Positions 29,971-39,424 of a stretch of 64,000 bases of DNA are shown here, piece by piece; within the stretch, counting starts at the first letter, position 1; each line of letters begins with the position of its first letter. The DNA comes from Sphingomonas jejuensis (lineage in GTDB: Bacteria; Pseudomonadota; Alphaproteobacteria; Sphingomonadales; Sphingomonadaceae): contig NZ_JAATJE010000001.1 in the NCBI RefSeq assembly GCF_011927695.1, positions 434,001 through 498,000 of the forward strand. Direction: 5' to 3'. The position numbers and the translations under genes are program-made. A model generated the notes under the pieces. The model was not told the DNA's origin. It saw nothing but the letters and a program-made list of their open reading frames with translations, and searched no databases.

Positions 29971-31173
29971 ATGGCGGACGCGATGATCGAGCCGCAAGCG
30001 ACCAGACGCGCGGCGATGCGAGGCATGGTGTTCGCAGCGTCGGCCTTGCTGCTCGCCGGCTGCCAGACGATCGTGCCGCGCGGGCCGACGCCGGCGCCGG
30101 ACGAACGGCCGCCGGTGACCACGCCCGCCCCGCGTCCGACGACCCCGACCCCTGGGCTTCCGCAGGACCAGGACCGCCACCGTATCGCGTTGCTGGTCCC
30201 GCTGAGCGGCAGCAATGCGGGTGTCGGCCAATCGCTGGCCAATGCCGCGAACCTGGCGCTCCTCGATGCGAACAGCACGCGGGTGCGCATCACCACCTAT
30301 GACACGGCACCTGGTGCCGCAGGCGCCGCGCAGCGCGCGATCGCGGAGGGGGCCCGGCTCATCCTGGGGCCGCTGCTGTCCACCGACGTGCGCGCGGCCG
30401 CGCCGATCGCCGCGCGGGCGGGCGTGCCGATCGTCAGCTTCTCCAACGACGTGAGCGTCGCGGGGGATGGGACCTTTGTGATGGGGTACAGCCCGTCCCA
30501 GTCGATCGACCGGGTCGTCCGCCATGCGCGCAGCCGCGGCATCACCCGCTTTGCGGCGCTGGTCCCGTCCGGCACCTATGGGCAGCGGGCGTCCGCCGCC
30601 ATGATCCGGTCGGTGGAGGCCGCGGGTGGCAGCGTCGTCTCCATGGAGAATTTCGACCGGTCGCCGGCATCGCTGCGAACGGCCGTGGGGCGCCTGTCGC
30701 CGGGATACGAGGCGCTGTTGATCGCTGACGGCGGCCGCATCGCCGTGCAGGCGGTGCCGCTCGTCCGACGCGGAAATGGCGCTGAGGCGCGGATCCTGGG
30801 CACGGAGCTGTGGGCGGCGGAAGCGGACATCGGCACCAACGCCGCGCTCAATGGCGCATGGTTCGCCGGGGTGGGCAACGAGCTCTACGATCAGTTCGCG
30901 CGTCGGTACCGGGCACGCTATTCGACGGCGCCCTACCGCATCGCCAGCCTTGGCTATGACGCGACGCTGTTGGTGGAACGGATCGCGCGCGACTGGCGGG
31001 TGGGAACGCCCTTTCCGGTGCGCGAGCTGACGGACGAGGGTGGGTTTGGCGGCATCGACGGAGCTTTCCGCTTCGGGCGCGACGGCACGGCGGAACGAGC
31101 GCTGGTGGTCTATCAGGTCGGGCAGGGCACCACGCAGGTCATCTCGCCGGCGCCGGCCCGCTTCGACGACTAG
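29971..31173 (+). CDS. Penicillin-binding protein activator (LpoA-like) lipoprotein
   Basis: The roughly 400-residue protein has an N-terminal lipobox (MVFAASALLLAGC), a Pro/Thr-rich linker (30-65), and a periplasmic-binding-protein type I domain (RIALLVPLSGSNAGVGQSLANAANLAL, GARLILGPLLSTDVRAAAPIA, VPIVSFSNDVSVAG, GYSPSQSIDRVVRHARSRG). LpoA-like proteins sit on the outer membrane and stimulate class A penicillin-binding proteins. The start may be 29971, 29983 or 30016; the lipobox favours a downstream choice, but the first ATG is given. The 3' end overlaps the convergent hemW gene by 4 nt. Confidence 0.88.
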   Translation: MADAMIEPQATRRAAMRGMVFAASALLLAGCQTIVPRGPTPAPDERPPVTTPAPRPTTPTPGLPQDQDRHRIALLVPLSGSNAGVGQSLANAANLALLDANSTRVRITTYDTAPGAAGAAQRAIAEGARLILGPLLSTDVRAAAPIAARAGVPIVSFSNDVSVAGDGTFVMGYSPSQSIDRVVRHARSRGITRFAALVPSGTYGQRASAAMIRSVEAAGGSVVSMENFDRSPASLRTAVGRLSPGYEALLIADGGRIAVQAVPLVRRGNGAEARILGTELWAAEADIGTNAALNGAWFAGVGNELYDQFARRYRARYSTAPYRIASLGYDATLLVERIARDWRVGTPFPVRELTDEGGFGGIDGAFRFGRDGTAERALVVYQVGQGTTQVISPAPARFDD

Positions 31174-32366
31174 GCGACGATTTCGCCCAGCACGCTGTTC
31201 AGCACGAGCATGCCGGCCGGCGTGACGCCGAGCCGCGGCCCGTCCTGCCAGAGCAGCCGGTGGGCAATCAGGCGGTCAACGGCACGCTCGTCGAGAATCA
31301 TGTCCACGCCCGTGCGGGCGCGGATCTTGTCCACGTCCACGCCTTCGGTGAGGCGCAACCCCATCAGCAGCGCTTCCGACGCGCGATCGGCGGGGGTGAG
31401 CGCGTCTTCCGACTGGAGGCCGTGGCCGTTGCGCTGGACGGCCGACAAAAAGTTTTCCGGCTTGCGGTGGCGAACGGTGGCCATGCCGCCCCGTCGGCCG
31501 TGCGCACCCGGACCGACGCCCGCATAGTCGCCGGTGCGCCAGTAGGTGAGATTGTGCCGGCTCCGCTCGTGCGGCCGGGCATGGTTCGAGACCTCGTAAG
31601 CGGGAAGGCCGGCGGCCGCGGTGCGTGCCTGCGTGAGTTCGAACAGGAGCGCGCCCAGGTCCTCGTCGAACGGCTGAAGGCGGCCCTGTGCGGCAAGGGT
31701 GGCGAAGCGGGTGCCGGGCTCAATCGTCAATTGGTAGAGCGAGAGGTGGCCGGTGCCGAAGCCCAGCGCACGGGCAAGCTCCGCGTCCCAGGCGGCCTCG
31801 TCCTGTCCGGGGCGGGCATAGATGAGGTCGAAGCTGACGCGGGCGAAGCTCGCCTGCGCGACATCGAGCGCGCCGAGCCCTTCGGCGACATCATGCGCGC
31901 GGCCAAGGAAGCGGAGCGCAGCGTCGTCGAGCGCCTGGAGGCCGAGAGAGACCCGGTTGACGCCAGCCGCGGCAAGATCGGCAAAGCGCGCCGCCTCGAC
32001 CGAGGATGGATTGGCCTCCAGCGTGATCTCCAGGTCGGTTGCCGCGCTCCAATGCCGGGTCGCGGCGTCGATCAGCGCGGCGACGGTTGCCGGCGGCATC
32101 AGCGACGGCGTGCCGCCTCCGAAGAAGATCGATCCGAGGCGGCGGCCGGGCAGCATCGCCGCCTCGTGCGCGAGATCGGCCAGCAGCGCTGCCGCCCAGG
32201 CATCCTGATCGACCCGGTCGCGCACATGGCTGTTGAAGTCGCAATACGGGCACTTGCTGACGCAGAACGGCCAATGGACGTAGAGCGCGAGCGGCTGATC
32301 ATCGGCCGGTCCGGCCTCCGCATGCGACTGAGGCGCCCGATGGAGGATCGGCGCCGCCACGCTCAC
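31170..32366 (-). CDS. hemW: Radical SAM family heme chaperone HemW
   Basis: The 398-residue protein carries the radical-SAM cluster motif in [19 protein letters not shown], with the extra Cys/Phe context of HemW rather than of true coproporphyrinogen oxidase. It also has [39 protein letters not shown] and the C-terminal HemN_C part. HemW binds heme and delivers it to target proteins. It starts at GTG 32366, overlapping the rdgB stop (GTGA), completing the rph-rdgB-hemW operon. Confidence 0.93.
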   Translation of the reverse strand: MSVAAPILHRAPQSHAEAGPADDQPLALYVHWPFCVSKCPYCDFNSHVRDRVDQDAWAAALLADLAHEAAMLPGRRLGSIFFGGGTPSLMPPATVAALIDAATRHWSAATDLEITLEANPSSVEAARFADLAAAGVNRVSLGLQALDDAALRFLGRAHDVAEGLGALDVAQASFARVSFDLIYARPGQDEAAWDAELARALGFGTGHLSLYQLTIEPGTRFATLAAQGRLQPFDEDLGALLFELTQARTAAAGLPAYEVSNHARPHERSRHNLTYWRTGDYAGVGPGAHGRRGGMATVRHRKPENFLSAVQRNGHGLQSEDALTPADRASEALLMGLRLTEGVDVDKIRARTGVDMILDERAVDRLIAHRLLWQDGPRLGVTPAGMLVLNSVLGEIVA

Positions 32367-32980
32367 GCGATCAGCTTGGCCACCAGCTTGGCGAAGGCGT
32401 CCGCCCGGTGGCTGACACGGTGCTTTTCCGCCGGGTCCATCTCACCGAAGGTCTCGGCATGGCCGTCCATCTGGAACATCGCATCATAGCCGAAGCCACG
32501 ATCGCCACGGGGCGGCCAGACGAGGATGCCATCGACCCGCCCCTCGAAGCTTTCGAGGTGCCCGTCGGGCCAGGCAACGGCGAGCGCACACACGAAATGG
32601 GCGTCGCGGCCATGATCCGGTCCGGTCGCCTCCATGCGGTCATGGACGAGCTGCATGGCGAAGCCGAAATCCTTTGCCTCGCCGGCCCAGCGCGCGGAGA
32701 AGATACCGGGGTCGCCGTTCAACGCCTCCACGCAAAGGCCGCTGTCGTCTGCGATCGCGGGAAGGCCGGAAAGATCGGCGGCAAGCCGTGCCTTCAGCTC
32801 GGCATTGGCGATGAAGGTGGTGCCGGTCTCCTCCGGCTCCGGCAGGTCGAGCGAAGCGGCCGACACCGGTTCGATGCCAAACGGACCGAGCAGCGCGGTG
32901 ATCTCCCGCACCTTGCCCGGGTTGTGGCTGGCGACGACCAGGCGGCCGGGGCCAAGCCGCCGTGCGTCCTGATAGCTCAT
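32363..32980 (-). CDS. rdgB: Non-canonical purine NTP pyrophosphatase RdgB/HAM1
   Basis: The 205-residue enzyme hydrolyses dITP, XTP and ITP to keep them out of nucleic acid. Signatures are [92 protein letters not shown] and [11 protein letters not shown]. The ATG at 32980 overlaps the rph stop by 4 nt (ATGA), and its own stop overlaps the hemW start. Confidence 0.96.
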   Translation of the reverse strand: MSYQDARRLGPGRLVVASHNPGKVREITALLGPFGIEPVSAASLDLPEPEETGTTFIANAELKARLAADLSGLPAIADDSGLCVEALNGDPGIFSARWAGEAKDFGFAMQLVHDRMEATGPDHGRDAHFVCALAVAWPDGHLESFEGRVDGILVWPPRGDRGFGYDAMFQMDGHAETFGEMDPAEKHRVSHRADAFAKLVAKLIA

Positions 32981-33681
32981 GCGCCGATCGCCCGGCGCTG
33001 CGCTGCGAAGATCTCTCCGCAACCGATCCGCGCCAGCCGGAGGAGGCGGAGAAGCGCTTCCTCGTCATAACATGCGCCTTCGGCCGTCGCCTGCACCTCC
33101 GCCATTGTGCCATTGTCGATCAGCACAAAATTGGCGTCCGCATCTGCCGATGAATCCTCGACATAATCGAGGTCGAGGACAGGCGTGCCGCCGACGATGC
33201 CGCACGACACCGCAGCGACCTGGCGCTGGATGGGGTCCACCGGCAGCTTCAGCCCGTCGACGGCGAGGCGCAGCGCCACCCACGCGCCCGAGATGGCAGC
33301 GGTGCGGGTGCCGCCGTCCGCCTGGATGACGTCGCAGTCGAGCGTAATCTGCCGCTCGCCCAGAAGCTTCAGGTCGGTCACGGCGCGCAGCGACCGACCG
33401 ATCAGGCGCTGGATCTCCTGCGTGCGGCCGGATTGCTTGCCCTTGGCGGCTTCCCGATTGCCGCGGGTGTGGGTGGCGCGGGGCAGCATGCCATATTCGG
33501 CCGTGACCCAGCCTTCGCCCTTGCCGCGCAGCCAGGGCGGCAGCCGCTCCTCGACAGACGCAGTGACGAGGACGCGGGTGTCGCCGAAGGAGACGAGGAC
33601 CGACCCCTCCGCATGGCGCGTGAAACCCGGTTCAATCGAGATTGCGCGCATCTGGTCTGCGGCGCGGCCGGATGGACGCAT
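32977..33681 (-). CDS. rph: Ribonuclease PH
   Basis: The 234-residue phosphorolytic 3'-5' exoribonuclease trims tRNA 3' ends. It begins [42 protein letters not shown] and contains [44 protein letters not shown] and [19 protein letters not shown], all family signatures. The family start at 33681 is well inside a longer open frame. It is first in the rph-rdgB-hemW operon and divergent from a lipoprotein gene. Confidence 0.96.
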   Translation of the reverse strand: MRPSGRAADQMRAISIEPGFTRHAEGSVLVSFGDTRVLVTASVEERLPPWLRGKGEGWVTAEYGMLPRATHTRGNREAAKGKQSGRTQEIQRLIGRSLRAVTDLKLLGERQITLDCDVIQADGGTRTAAISGAWVALRLAVDGLKLPVDPIQRQVAAVSCGIVGGTPVLDLDYVEDSSADADANFVLIDNGTMAEVQATAEGACYDEEALLRLLRLARIGCGEIFAAQRRAIGA

Positions 33682-33772
33682 GTTGTTCAGGCTCCTGAAG
33701 GACAAGCGCCGGCACCTAGACCCGATGGCGCACCTGCGCCAGTGGCTGGTGCGCTGATGAGGGAGAGTGACG

Positions 33773-34285
33773 ATGCGGACGGCGACCATTTGCGGCGCGG
33801 CGATGCTGCTGGCGGGCTGCCAGATGACGTCCGACGTCGCGCTGGGCGGGGCCGGGGCGCAGCCACGGCCGATCGAGGTCGAAAGCATCACATACCGGAC
33901 CTCGCCCTGCTACGGGACCTGCCCGGTCTATGCCGTCACGGTGCAGCCGGACGGGACCGGATTGTTCGTGGGCGAACGCTTCACGGCGACGACGGGCGAG
34001 CGCGGGTTCCGCCTGACGCCAGCGCGATATCAGGCGTTCAAGGCGTTGCTGTCACCCCTGCGGCCGACGGAGGAACGGCGCGACGTGGTGCCGGGGGAGG
34101 CGGGCTGCGAAAGCTATGCCACCGACCAGTCTGGGGTGCATGTCACCTGGACCGAGCTCAGCGGCGCCACGCAGGAGCTTCATTACGACCTCGGCTGCAA
34201 CAAGGCGGCCGGCGACGGCGGCAGCACCAGGCTGCGCGAGGCGCCGTCGCTGCTGCCCATCGAAGGACTTGTCGGGCGGCGGTGA
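33773..34285 (+). CDS. DUF6438-type lipoprotein
   Basis: The 170-residue protein begins [20 protein letters not shown], a lipoprotein signal with lipobox LLAGC. The mature domain has [34 protein letters not shown], the SPCYGxCPVY signature of the DUF6438 family, and further cysteines in [10 protein letters not shown] and [10 protein letters not shown] that may pair as disulfides. The ATG at 33773 has GGGAGAG 5 nt upstream. Function unknown; envelope-located. Confidence 0.82.
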   Translation: MRTATICGAAMLLAGCQMTSDVALGGAGAQPRPIEVESITYRTSPCYGTCPVYAVTVQPDGTGLFVGERFTATTGERGFRLTPARYQAFKALLSPLRPTEERRDVVPGEAGCESYATDQSGVHVTWTELSGATQELHYDLGCNKAAGDGGSTRLREAPSLLPIEGLVGRR

Positions 34286-34333
34286 GGGTCGACATGGCTG
34301 GCGTTTGGTGGCGGGAGCGGCCATGATCCGGCC

Positions 34334-34531
34334 ATGCGGACCAAGACCATCCTTTCCTCGGCCGGCATCGTGCTGGCAATCGTTGGCCTGTTCTTTCTGG
34401 CGCAGGGGCGCGGCTGGATCCGCTGGCCCGCGGAGAGCTTCATGATCGGCAGCCAGCAGTGGATCACCAACGGATCGATCATCGCCGCGGTCGGGCTCCT
34501 GATGATCTTCATTTCCCGCCGGATGCGTTGA
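34334..34531 (+). CDS. Small two-helix membrane protein of unknown function
   Basis: The 65-residue protein has two clear hydrophobic helices (IVLAIVGLFFLAQG and IIAAVGLLMIFISRRMR) joined by a short loop with Trp residues. Codon use is ordinary. It lies 22 nt upstream of hrcA on the same strand and may share its transcript. I do not recognise the family. Confidence 0.6.
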   Translation: MRTKTILSSAGIVLAIVGLFFLAQGRGWIRWPAESFMIGSQQWITNGSIIAAVGLLMIFISRRMR

Positions 34532-34553
34532 GCGGGCGCCGCGCCAAACCCAT

Positions 34554-35597
34554 ATGACAACCATGCAGTCGGTGATCGAACTCAGCGACCGGGCGCGCGA
34601 CATCTTTCGGCTGGTGGTGGAAGGCTATCTGGAAACCGGCCAGCCGATAGGATCGCGCACGCTGTCGCGATCGGGCCTGAACCTGTCGGCCGCCTCCATC
34701 CGCAACGTCATGGCGGACCTGGAGGATGCAGGCCTGCTGGCGGCGCCGCACACGTCGGCTGGGCGGATGCCGACCGATCGCGGGCTGCGGCTGTTCGTCG
34801 ACGGGATCATGCAGGCCGCCGAGCCGAGCCCGGAGGAACGCGCCGCCATCGCCCGCGGGCTGGAAGAGGGCGGGCGCGTGGAAACGGCGGTGGCGGCGGC
34901 GACCGCTGCCCTGTCCGGCCTGTCGCACTGTGCGGGGCTGGTACTGGTGCCGCCGCGCGAGATGGTGCTGCGGCAGGTCGGCTTCATGCCGCTGTCGGAC
35001 AACCAGGCGCTGGCCGTGCTGGTGGGCGCGGATGGCAGCCTGGAGAACCGCGTGCTCGACCTGGCGCCCGGCACGTCCCCGACGACGCTCTCACAGGCAA
35101 GCAACTTCCTGACCGAGCGGCTGGTCGGGCTGACGCTGGGCGAGGCGCGCGCGCGGCTGGAGACCGAGCTGGCGGACGGGCGCGCCGGCGTGGACCGCGC
35201 CGCACGCGACCTGGTGGCGCGCGGCATTGCGATGTGGTCGGAGGACGGTGCCCGCCGGCCGGTGCTGATCGTGCGAGGGCAGGCGCGGCTGATCGATCCG
35301 GCGGCGGCGGCCGATCTCGACCGCGTGCGTCAGCTGCTCGACGAGCTGGAGGGCAAGGAGGAGATCGCCCGCGTGCTGGACAGCGCGCGCGAGGGCCGAT
35401 CGACCCGCATCTTCATCGGGTCTGAGAACACGCTGTTCGCGCTGTCCGGATCGTCGGTGATCGCGGCGCCCTATCGTGGGCCCGACGGGCGCGTGGTTGG
35501 CGTGGTCGGAGTGATCGGACCGACCCGGCTGAACTATGCCCGGGTGGTGCCGATGGTTGATTTCACCGCGCAGGCGCTGTCGCGGCTGATGCGGTAG
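34554..35597 (+). CDS. hrcA: Heat-inducible transcription repressor HrcA
   Basis: The 347-residue repressor has an N-terminal winged helix (ELSDRARDIFRLVVEGYLETGQPIGSRTLSRSGLNLSAASIRNVMADLEDAGLLAAPHTSAGRMPTDRGLRLFVD), the HrcA signature, and a GAF-like C-terminal domain ending VGVIGPTRLNYARVVPMVDFTAQALS. HrcA binds CIRCE operators, usually ahead of groESL, which is outside this window; no CIRCE sequence is seen here. An ATG at 34563 is an alternative start. grpE follows 68 nt later. Confidence 0.96.
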   Translation: MTTMQSVIELSDRARDIFRLVVEGYLETGQPIGSRTLSRSGLNLSAASIRNVMADLEDAGLLAAPHTSAGRMPTDRGLRLFVDGIMQAAEPSPEERAAIARGLEEGGRVETAVAAATAALSGLSHCAGLVLVPPREMVLRQVGFMPLSDNQALAVLVGADGSLENRVLDLAPGTSPTTLSQASNFLTERLVGLTLGEARARLETELADGRAGVDRAARDLVARGIAMWSEDGARRPVLIVRGQARLIDPAAAADLDRVRQLLDELEGKEEIARVLDSAREGRSTRIFIGSENTLFALSGSSVIAAPYRGPDGRVVGVVGVIGPTRLNYARVVPMVDFTAQALSRLMR

Positions 35598-35607
35598 AGG
35601 TTGCGCC

Positions 35608-35623
35608 GGAGCCGGCCGGCTCC
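35608..35623. repeat. Perfect 16-bp palindrome between hrcA and grpE
   Basis: GGAGCCGGCCGGCTCC reads the same on both strands. It lies 10 nt after the hrcA stop and 43 nt before the grpE ATG. It could be a weak terminator/attenuator stem (loop would be tight) or a protein-binding site. Confidence 0.35.
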
Positions 35624-35665
35624 CATTGAAGCGCCCACGACAGACTTTTTTGACGGACCTGGACA

Positions 35666-36220
35666 ATGACCGACACCGACCGCCCGACCGTTGACCCGCG
35701 GCAGGACGACCTGCGCGAGGAAACCGCCGCTGCCGCGCCGGAACTCGCCGAGCATGACCGCGCCGCCGAACTGGAAGCGCAGCTGGCCGAGGCAAAGGCA
35801 GCCGCGCTTTACGCGCAGGCCGAGACGCAGAACGTCCGCCGCCGGCTCGAAAAGGAAGCGGCCGACTCACGCGCATATGCCGCAACCGGTTTCGCGCGCG
35901 ACATGCTGTCGGTCGCCGACAATCTGGGCCGGGCGCTGGATGCGATCCCGGCCGAGCTGCGCGGCGAGGAGCGCTTCAAGGGCCTCGTCGCCGGCCTGGA
36001 GGCGACCGCGCGCGAGCTGACCGCCGTGTTCGAGCGCAACGGCATCGCGCGCATCGAGTCGGTCGGCCAGCCGCTTGATCCCAACAAGCATCAGGCGATG
36101 ATCGAGGTGCCGTCCGCCGATGCCGCGCCGGGCACCATCGTGCAGGAGATGCAGGCCGGCTACACCATCCGCGACCGCCTCCTCAGGCCCGCGATGGTCG
36201 GGGTGGCGAAGGCGGGCTGA
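35666..36220 (+). CDS. grpE: Nucleotide exchange factor GrpE
   Basis: The 184-residue co-chaperone releases ADP from DnaK. It has a long N-terminal coiled coil (LEAQLAEAKAAALYAQAETQNVRRRLEKEAADSRAYAATGFARDML) and the GrpE signature at the C-terminus (PNKHQAMIEVPSADAAPGTIVQEMQAGYTIRDRLLRPAMVGVAK). It follows hrcA and is separated from dnaK by about 3.3 kb containing two glycosyltransferases and two envelope/metal genes. Confidence 0.96.
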   Translation: MTDTDRPTVDPRQDDLREETAAAAPELAEHDRAAELEAQLAEAKAAALYAQAETQNVRRRLEKEAADSRAYAATGFARDMLSVADNLGRALDAIPAELRGEERFKGLVAGLEATARELTAVFERNGIARIESVGQPLDPNKHQAMIEVPSADAAPGTIVQEMQAGYTIRDRLLRPAMVGVAKAG

Positions 36221-36223
36221 GGC

Positions 36224-37459
36224 GTGGCGCAGGGAGGCCCGCCGGGCAGGGTTGCCGGCGCGGCCCCGCTGCTCTTCATCCAATATGGCGATTTTCGCGC
36301 GGCGTTTCTGAACCTGCGAAGTGGCGGTGAGGAAGATTACCAGGCGCAGCGGCGCTCCGTCGACTTCAAGGCCGGGCTTGCGCGCGCAGAGAGGCCGGTG
36401 ACGGTCCTCAACGTCGTTACCGAGAGCGCCTTTGACGAGGTTCTTCCCGACGGCCCGCGCGCAATCGGGCTGGGCCCGCGCGGTTACGCCCTTTCCCTGC
36501 GCCAGTGGTGGCGGCTGCTCGACCAAGTCGATCCCGCCCAATTGGTTCTGCGAACCCCCTTGTGGCCTGTTCTGGTCTGGGCAGCATGGCGCCGGCGACG
36601 GACGCTCGTCGTCCTTGCTGATAGCTTTGCGGCGAGCGGTCGTCGTGGCCAGTTGCGCAACATGCTTATGGCGCGCCTCCTGAATGCCGGCGTCGTGGGC
36701 GCGGTTGGCAATCATGGGAGGCGAGCAAGCGCGCAACTGGCGGAGATCGGCGTGGATCGGCGCAAAATCATCCCGTGGGACTGGGCGCCGGCGCGAACGC
36801 CGCACGAGCAGGAACCAAAATGTTCCGCCAGCAATGACGGCGCCGTGACGCTGCTGTTTGCAGGCGCGCTTGCTCGATCAAAAGGGGTCGACGATCTGGT
36901 CGAAGCTGCTGGGGTGCTACGGCAGCGCGGACGCAAGGTCAGGGTCGACCTTCTGGGGGGCGGAGACATCGAGCGCCTGAGAGCGCTTGCCGAGGAAAAG
37001 GGCGTTGCCGACGCAGTCACGCTTCACGGCAAGGTGGCCAATCGTGACGTCGTCCCGATGATGCGCGCGGCCGACATGGTGATCGTGCCCTCCCACCATG
37101 ACTATCCGGAGGGTCTGCCGCTGACGATCTACGAGGCGCTGGTGTCGCGAACGCCGATTGTTGCGTCCGACCACCCGATGTTCAGCGGCAATATCGTGGA
37201 CGGTGTGAGTGCGCTGATCTTCCCGGCCGGCAACGCCGGGGCGCTGGCCGACCGAGTGGAACAGTTGCTCGACAACCCCGCGCTTTACGAGCGCCTGTCC
37301 CGGAACGGTGCTGCGGCATGGGAGCGGCTTCAGCTGCCGGTGACCTTCGAGGATTTGGTTGCGCGGTGGCTGGAGGATGACCGGGATTGGCTTCGCGCTC
37401 ACTCGCTTGCCGAACGGAACTACGCGGCCGCCGCGCTCTCCGCTGCGGAAAGCGCCTGA
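36224..37459 (+). CDS. Glycosyltransferase family 4 protein
   Basis: The 411-residue GT-B enzyme begins at GTG 36224, 3 nt past the grpE stop. The N-terminal acceptor domain (LLFIQYGDFRAAFLNLRSGGEEDYQAQ) is followed by a clear C-terminal nucleotide-sugar domain: VTLLFAGALARSKGVDDLVEAAGVL, ADMVIVPSHHDYPEGLPLTIYEALVSRTPIVASDHPM (ExxxxxxxE region) and GVSALIFPAGNAGALADRVEQLL. It probably helps make a surface polysaccharide. The 3' end overlaps the convergent GT14-type gene by 40 nt. Confidence 0.88.
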   Translation: MAQGGPPGRVAGAAPLLFIQYGDFRAAFLNLRSGGEEDYQAQRRSVDFKAGLARAERPVTVLNVVTESAFDEVLPDGPRAIGLGPRGYALSLRQWWRLLDQVDPAQLVLRTPLWPVLVWAAWRRRRTLVVLADSFAASGRRGQLRNMLMARLLNAGVVGAVGNHGRRASAQLAEIGVDRRKIIPWDWAPARTPHEQEPKCSASNDGAVTLLFAGALARSKGVDDLVEAAGVLRQRGRKVRVDLLGGGDIERLRALAEEKGVADAVTLHGKVANRDVVPMMRAADMVIVPSHHDYPEGLPLTIYEALVSRTPIVASDHPMFSGNIVDGVSALIFPAGNAGALADRVEQLLDNPALYERLSRNGAAAWERLQLPVTFEDLVARWLEDDRDWLRAHSLAERNYAAAALSAAESA

Positions 37460-38289
37460 AGCAGCTCGGCCGAGCGGCGGGAATCGAACTTGCGCGCAAA
37501 AAGCGCGGGGCTGCGGGCAAGCGCGTCTTCGTCCCGTGCGTCGAGCACGGCCGGCCTCACGCCGTCGCGGGGTCCCCAATCCATGTAGCGCAAATCATCA
37601 TGCGCAACCCGATCCGAAAAGGGCGAATTCGCGATCATGGTTTGGAAGAAAAATTCTTCTGGAAGATAGCTGAAGCGCAGGTCCCGGAGGAGGCGATGAG
37701 CAGCCGGGCTCTCAACTGCGTGGCGCGCCACGTCGGCTGGCAGCGACAGCCAGACCAGTCCCTTGAAGATAGCGGACCGATTGAAGTCGCGCGTGCCTTT
37801 CCTCCGGATGCCAAAAATGCGCTGAAGGCGACGCAGCGGACGCTCAATGGGTCCGGGAATAGAGCGCCACCACTCAACAGGATAGAGAAGCTTGTACTGG
37901 TCGAAGCGGTCCCGGACCTCTTCCGGCGTTTCGGCGAGTGGTTCCCACGATATAAAAGCGCGACCGTCACATACCTGATCGAAGTATGATCGGTCCTTGA
38001 TCGGATAGTCCTGCCCCGACAAGGTATGCACATAGTCGACGGCGGGATCTCGTAGCGCACGGCGCATCAAGTCTGTGATGGCAAGGAGATGTGTGTAGCC
38101 GCCCCAGACGATGCGGTAGCGGCGATCGACGACGCATCCACGCCGAACCAGATCATCAAGCAGCTCAGGATCGAACCGGCTTCTGCGGTCGACGTGGATG
38201 AACAGCTTGAAGCCGCGTCCCAGCAACGCGTCGGCAAGCCGCGCGAGCATGTCCGGATCCTTGAAGGCAGTGATGATTGCAGCGTGCAC
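37420..38289 (-). CDS. GT14-type (core-2/I-branching) beta-N-acetylglucosaminyltransferase-like protein
   Basis: The 289-residue protein has the Branch-domain pattern: HAAIITAFKDPDMLARLADALLGRGFKLFIHVDRRSRF, GGYTHLLAITDLMRRALRDPAVDYVHTLSGQDYPIK and SYLPEEFFFQTMIANSPF. GT14 enzymes add GlcNAc or xylose branches; in bacteria they appear in exopolysaccharide or capsule loci. The start is GTG 38289. Base composition is slightly less GC-rich than in the flanking core genes. With the overlapping GT4 gene it forms a small convergent glycosylation pair. Confidence 0.85.
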   Translation of the reverse strand: MHAAIITAFKDPDMLARLADALLGRGFKLFIHVDRRSRFDPELLDDLVRRGCVVDRRYRIVWGGYTHLLAITDLMRRALRDPAVDYVHTLSGQDYPIKDRSYFDQVCDGRAFISWEPLAETPEEVRDRFDQYKLLYPVEWWRSIPGPIERPLRRLQRIFGIRRKGTRDFNRSAIFKGLVWLSLPADVARHAVESPAAHRLLRDLRFSYLPEEFFFQTMIANSPFSDRVAHDDLRYMDWGPRDGVRPAVLDARDEDALARSPALFARKFDSRRSAELLQALSAAESAAAA

Positions 38290-38464
38290 CTTAACCCCTT
38301 AGCGCGCCGCGTCGCGCTGGCCACGGCCGAATATGCTTATGCGTGCCCGGATCTGAGCCCGATACAGCCTCAGCCGCCGGTACAGGAAGGAGCTTGTCGC
38401 TCCTCGAACATCATCAGCTCACAGATGCCAAGTTCCTAGAAGCTCTTCGCGGAGGGCTGAGCGC

Positions 38465-38935
38465 TCACGACCGGAACGGCAGCACGCTCTCCAGCTGAGA
38501 GCGGGGTGGGGCGCCGGGTGCGGTCTGGCCGTGGCGGGCGAGGAAGGCGTGCTGCACGATCGTCGCCTGCTGTTCGATGCCGTAGCGGTGGAGAGGCCAG
38601 CCGGCGCGAAGCGAATAATCATAGCGGCAGAAAGGGTGCCGCATCAGCGGCAGCCACCAGCGCCCGCGTGTCTGCGCCTGCCAGACATGGGTCATCTCGT
38701 GGATGAACAGCCCCTGGAGCGACAGGGGTGCCGCCGCGAAATCGGCGCGGAAGACGCCGCCCTTCGGGTGGAAGTGAATGTGTCCCATGGGGGCCATGGC
38801 GACGCCGGCAGGTTGGAAGAAGATCCATTTGCCATCGACGATGCGCACCGGATCATAGTCGATGGCATCGCCGAACACCGACCGGGCAAGGGCGCGCTCC
38901 TGTTCGGTCAGCGGTCGGCGGATCGCGACGGACAT
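38465..38935 (-). CDS. Small HExxH metallopeptidase-like protein (annotated 'vgr-related' in sphingomonads)
   Basis: The 156-residue protein contains SLQGLFIHEMTHVWQAQTRGRWWL, with zinc-binding His79, Glu80 and His83 in a DUF4157-like context. Other conserved parts are YDPVRIVDGKWIFFQP and HIHFHPKGGVFRADFA. It has no signal peptide. The fold and activity are inferred from the HExxH motif only; whether it cleaves peptides is unknown. It starts 3 nt after the PCu(A)C gene stop (38939), so the two are likely an operon. Confidence 0.75.
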   Translation of the reverse strand: MSVAIRRPLTEQERALARSVFGDAIDYDPVRIVDGKWIFFQPAGVAMAPMGHIHFHPKGGVFRADFAAAPLSLQGLFIHEMTHVWQAQTRGRWWLPLMRHPFCRYDYSLRAGWPLHRYGIEQQATIVQHAFLARHGQTAPGAPPRSQLESVLPFRS

Positions 38936-38938
38936 GCC

Positions 38939-39376
38939 TCAGCGTTCCGGCGCGCCCTCCGCCGCCGTGCGCGCGGGAAGGGTATAGCGGATCGCCGGGC
39001 CCGCCTCGAACGTCAGAAGGAGCTCCACGCCCTGTCCTGATGCAATCGAGCGATCGAGCCCGAACAGCATGACGTGCGTGCCCCCGGGCGCCAATACGGT
39101 TTCGCCGCGGGCAGGCACGGGCACGCGGCGAACTGGTTCCATCGCGGCCATGCCGCCCTGCTGCATCGACTGGTGCAGTTCGGCGCGCAGCGCGCGCGGC
39201 GCGGTGACCGCGATCAGCGCATTGTCCTCCACGCCGCCCTTCAACGTGAAATATGCGGCCGCCGGATTGCCCGGCACCGCCGGCAGCTGCACCCAGCCGC
39301 CTTCCGCATGCAGTTCCGGCTGGGAGCAGCCGGCGAGGACGGCGAGGGGAAGGGCAAGGGCGGCAAGGATCTTCAC
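38939..39376 (-). CDS. PCu(A)C-type copper chaperone lipoprotein
   Basis: The 145-residue protein starts at GTG 39376 (MKILAALALPLAVLAGCSQPELHAEGGWV), with lipobox LAVLAGC. The copper-site pattern is visible: His/Met in ELHQSMQQGGMAAMEPV and a downstream HVM in LAPGGTHVMLFGLDR. PCu(A)C proteins carry Cu(I) in the periplasm, often for cytochrome oxidase assembly. It is divergent from dnaK and coupled to the HExxH gene downstream. Confidence 0.87.
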   Translation of the reverse strand: MKILAALALPLAVLAGCSQPELHAEGGWVQLPAVPGNPAAAYFTLKGGVEDNALIAVTAPRALRAELHQSMQQGGMAAMEPVRRVPVPARGETVLAPGGTHVMLFGLDRSIASGQGVELLLTFEAGPAIRYTLPARTAAEGAPER

Positions 39377-39424
39377 GGGCGGCAATTCCGGGCAAGGTTG
39401 GTTCCTTCCCGCTTCTACGCCCTT

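Noticed and set aside
33680-33757. 25-residue open frame ([20 protein letters not shown]...) divergent from rph
   Set aside because: Overlaps the rph start, is very short, and has no ribosome-binding site; could be chance.
34532-35665. CIRCE operator near hrcA or grpE
   Set aside because: No TTAGCACTC-N9-GAGTGCTAA-like sequence found by eye there or before dnaK.
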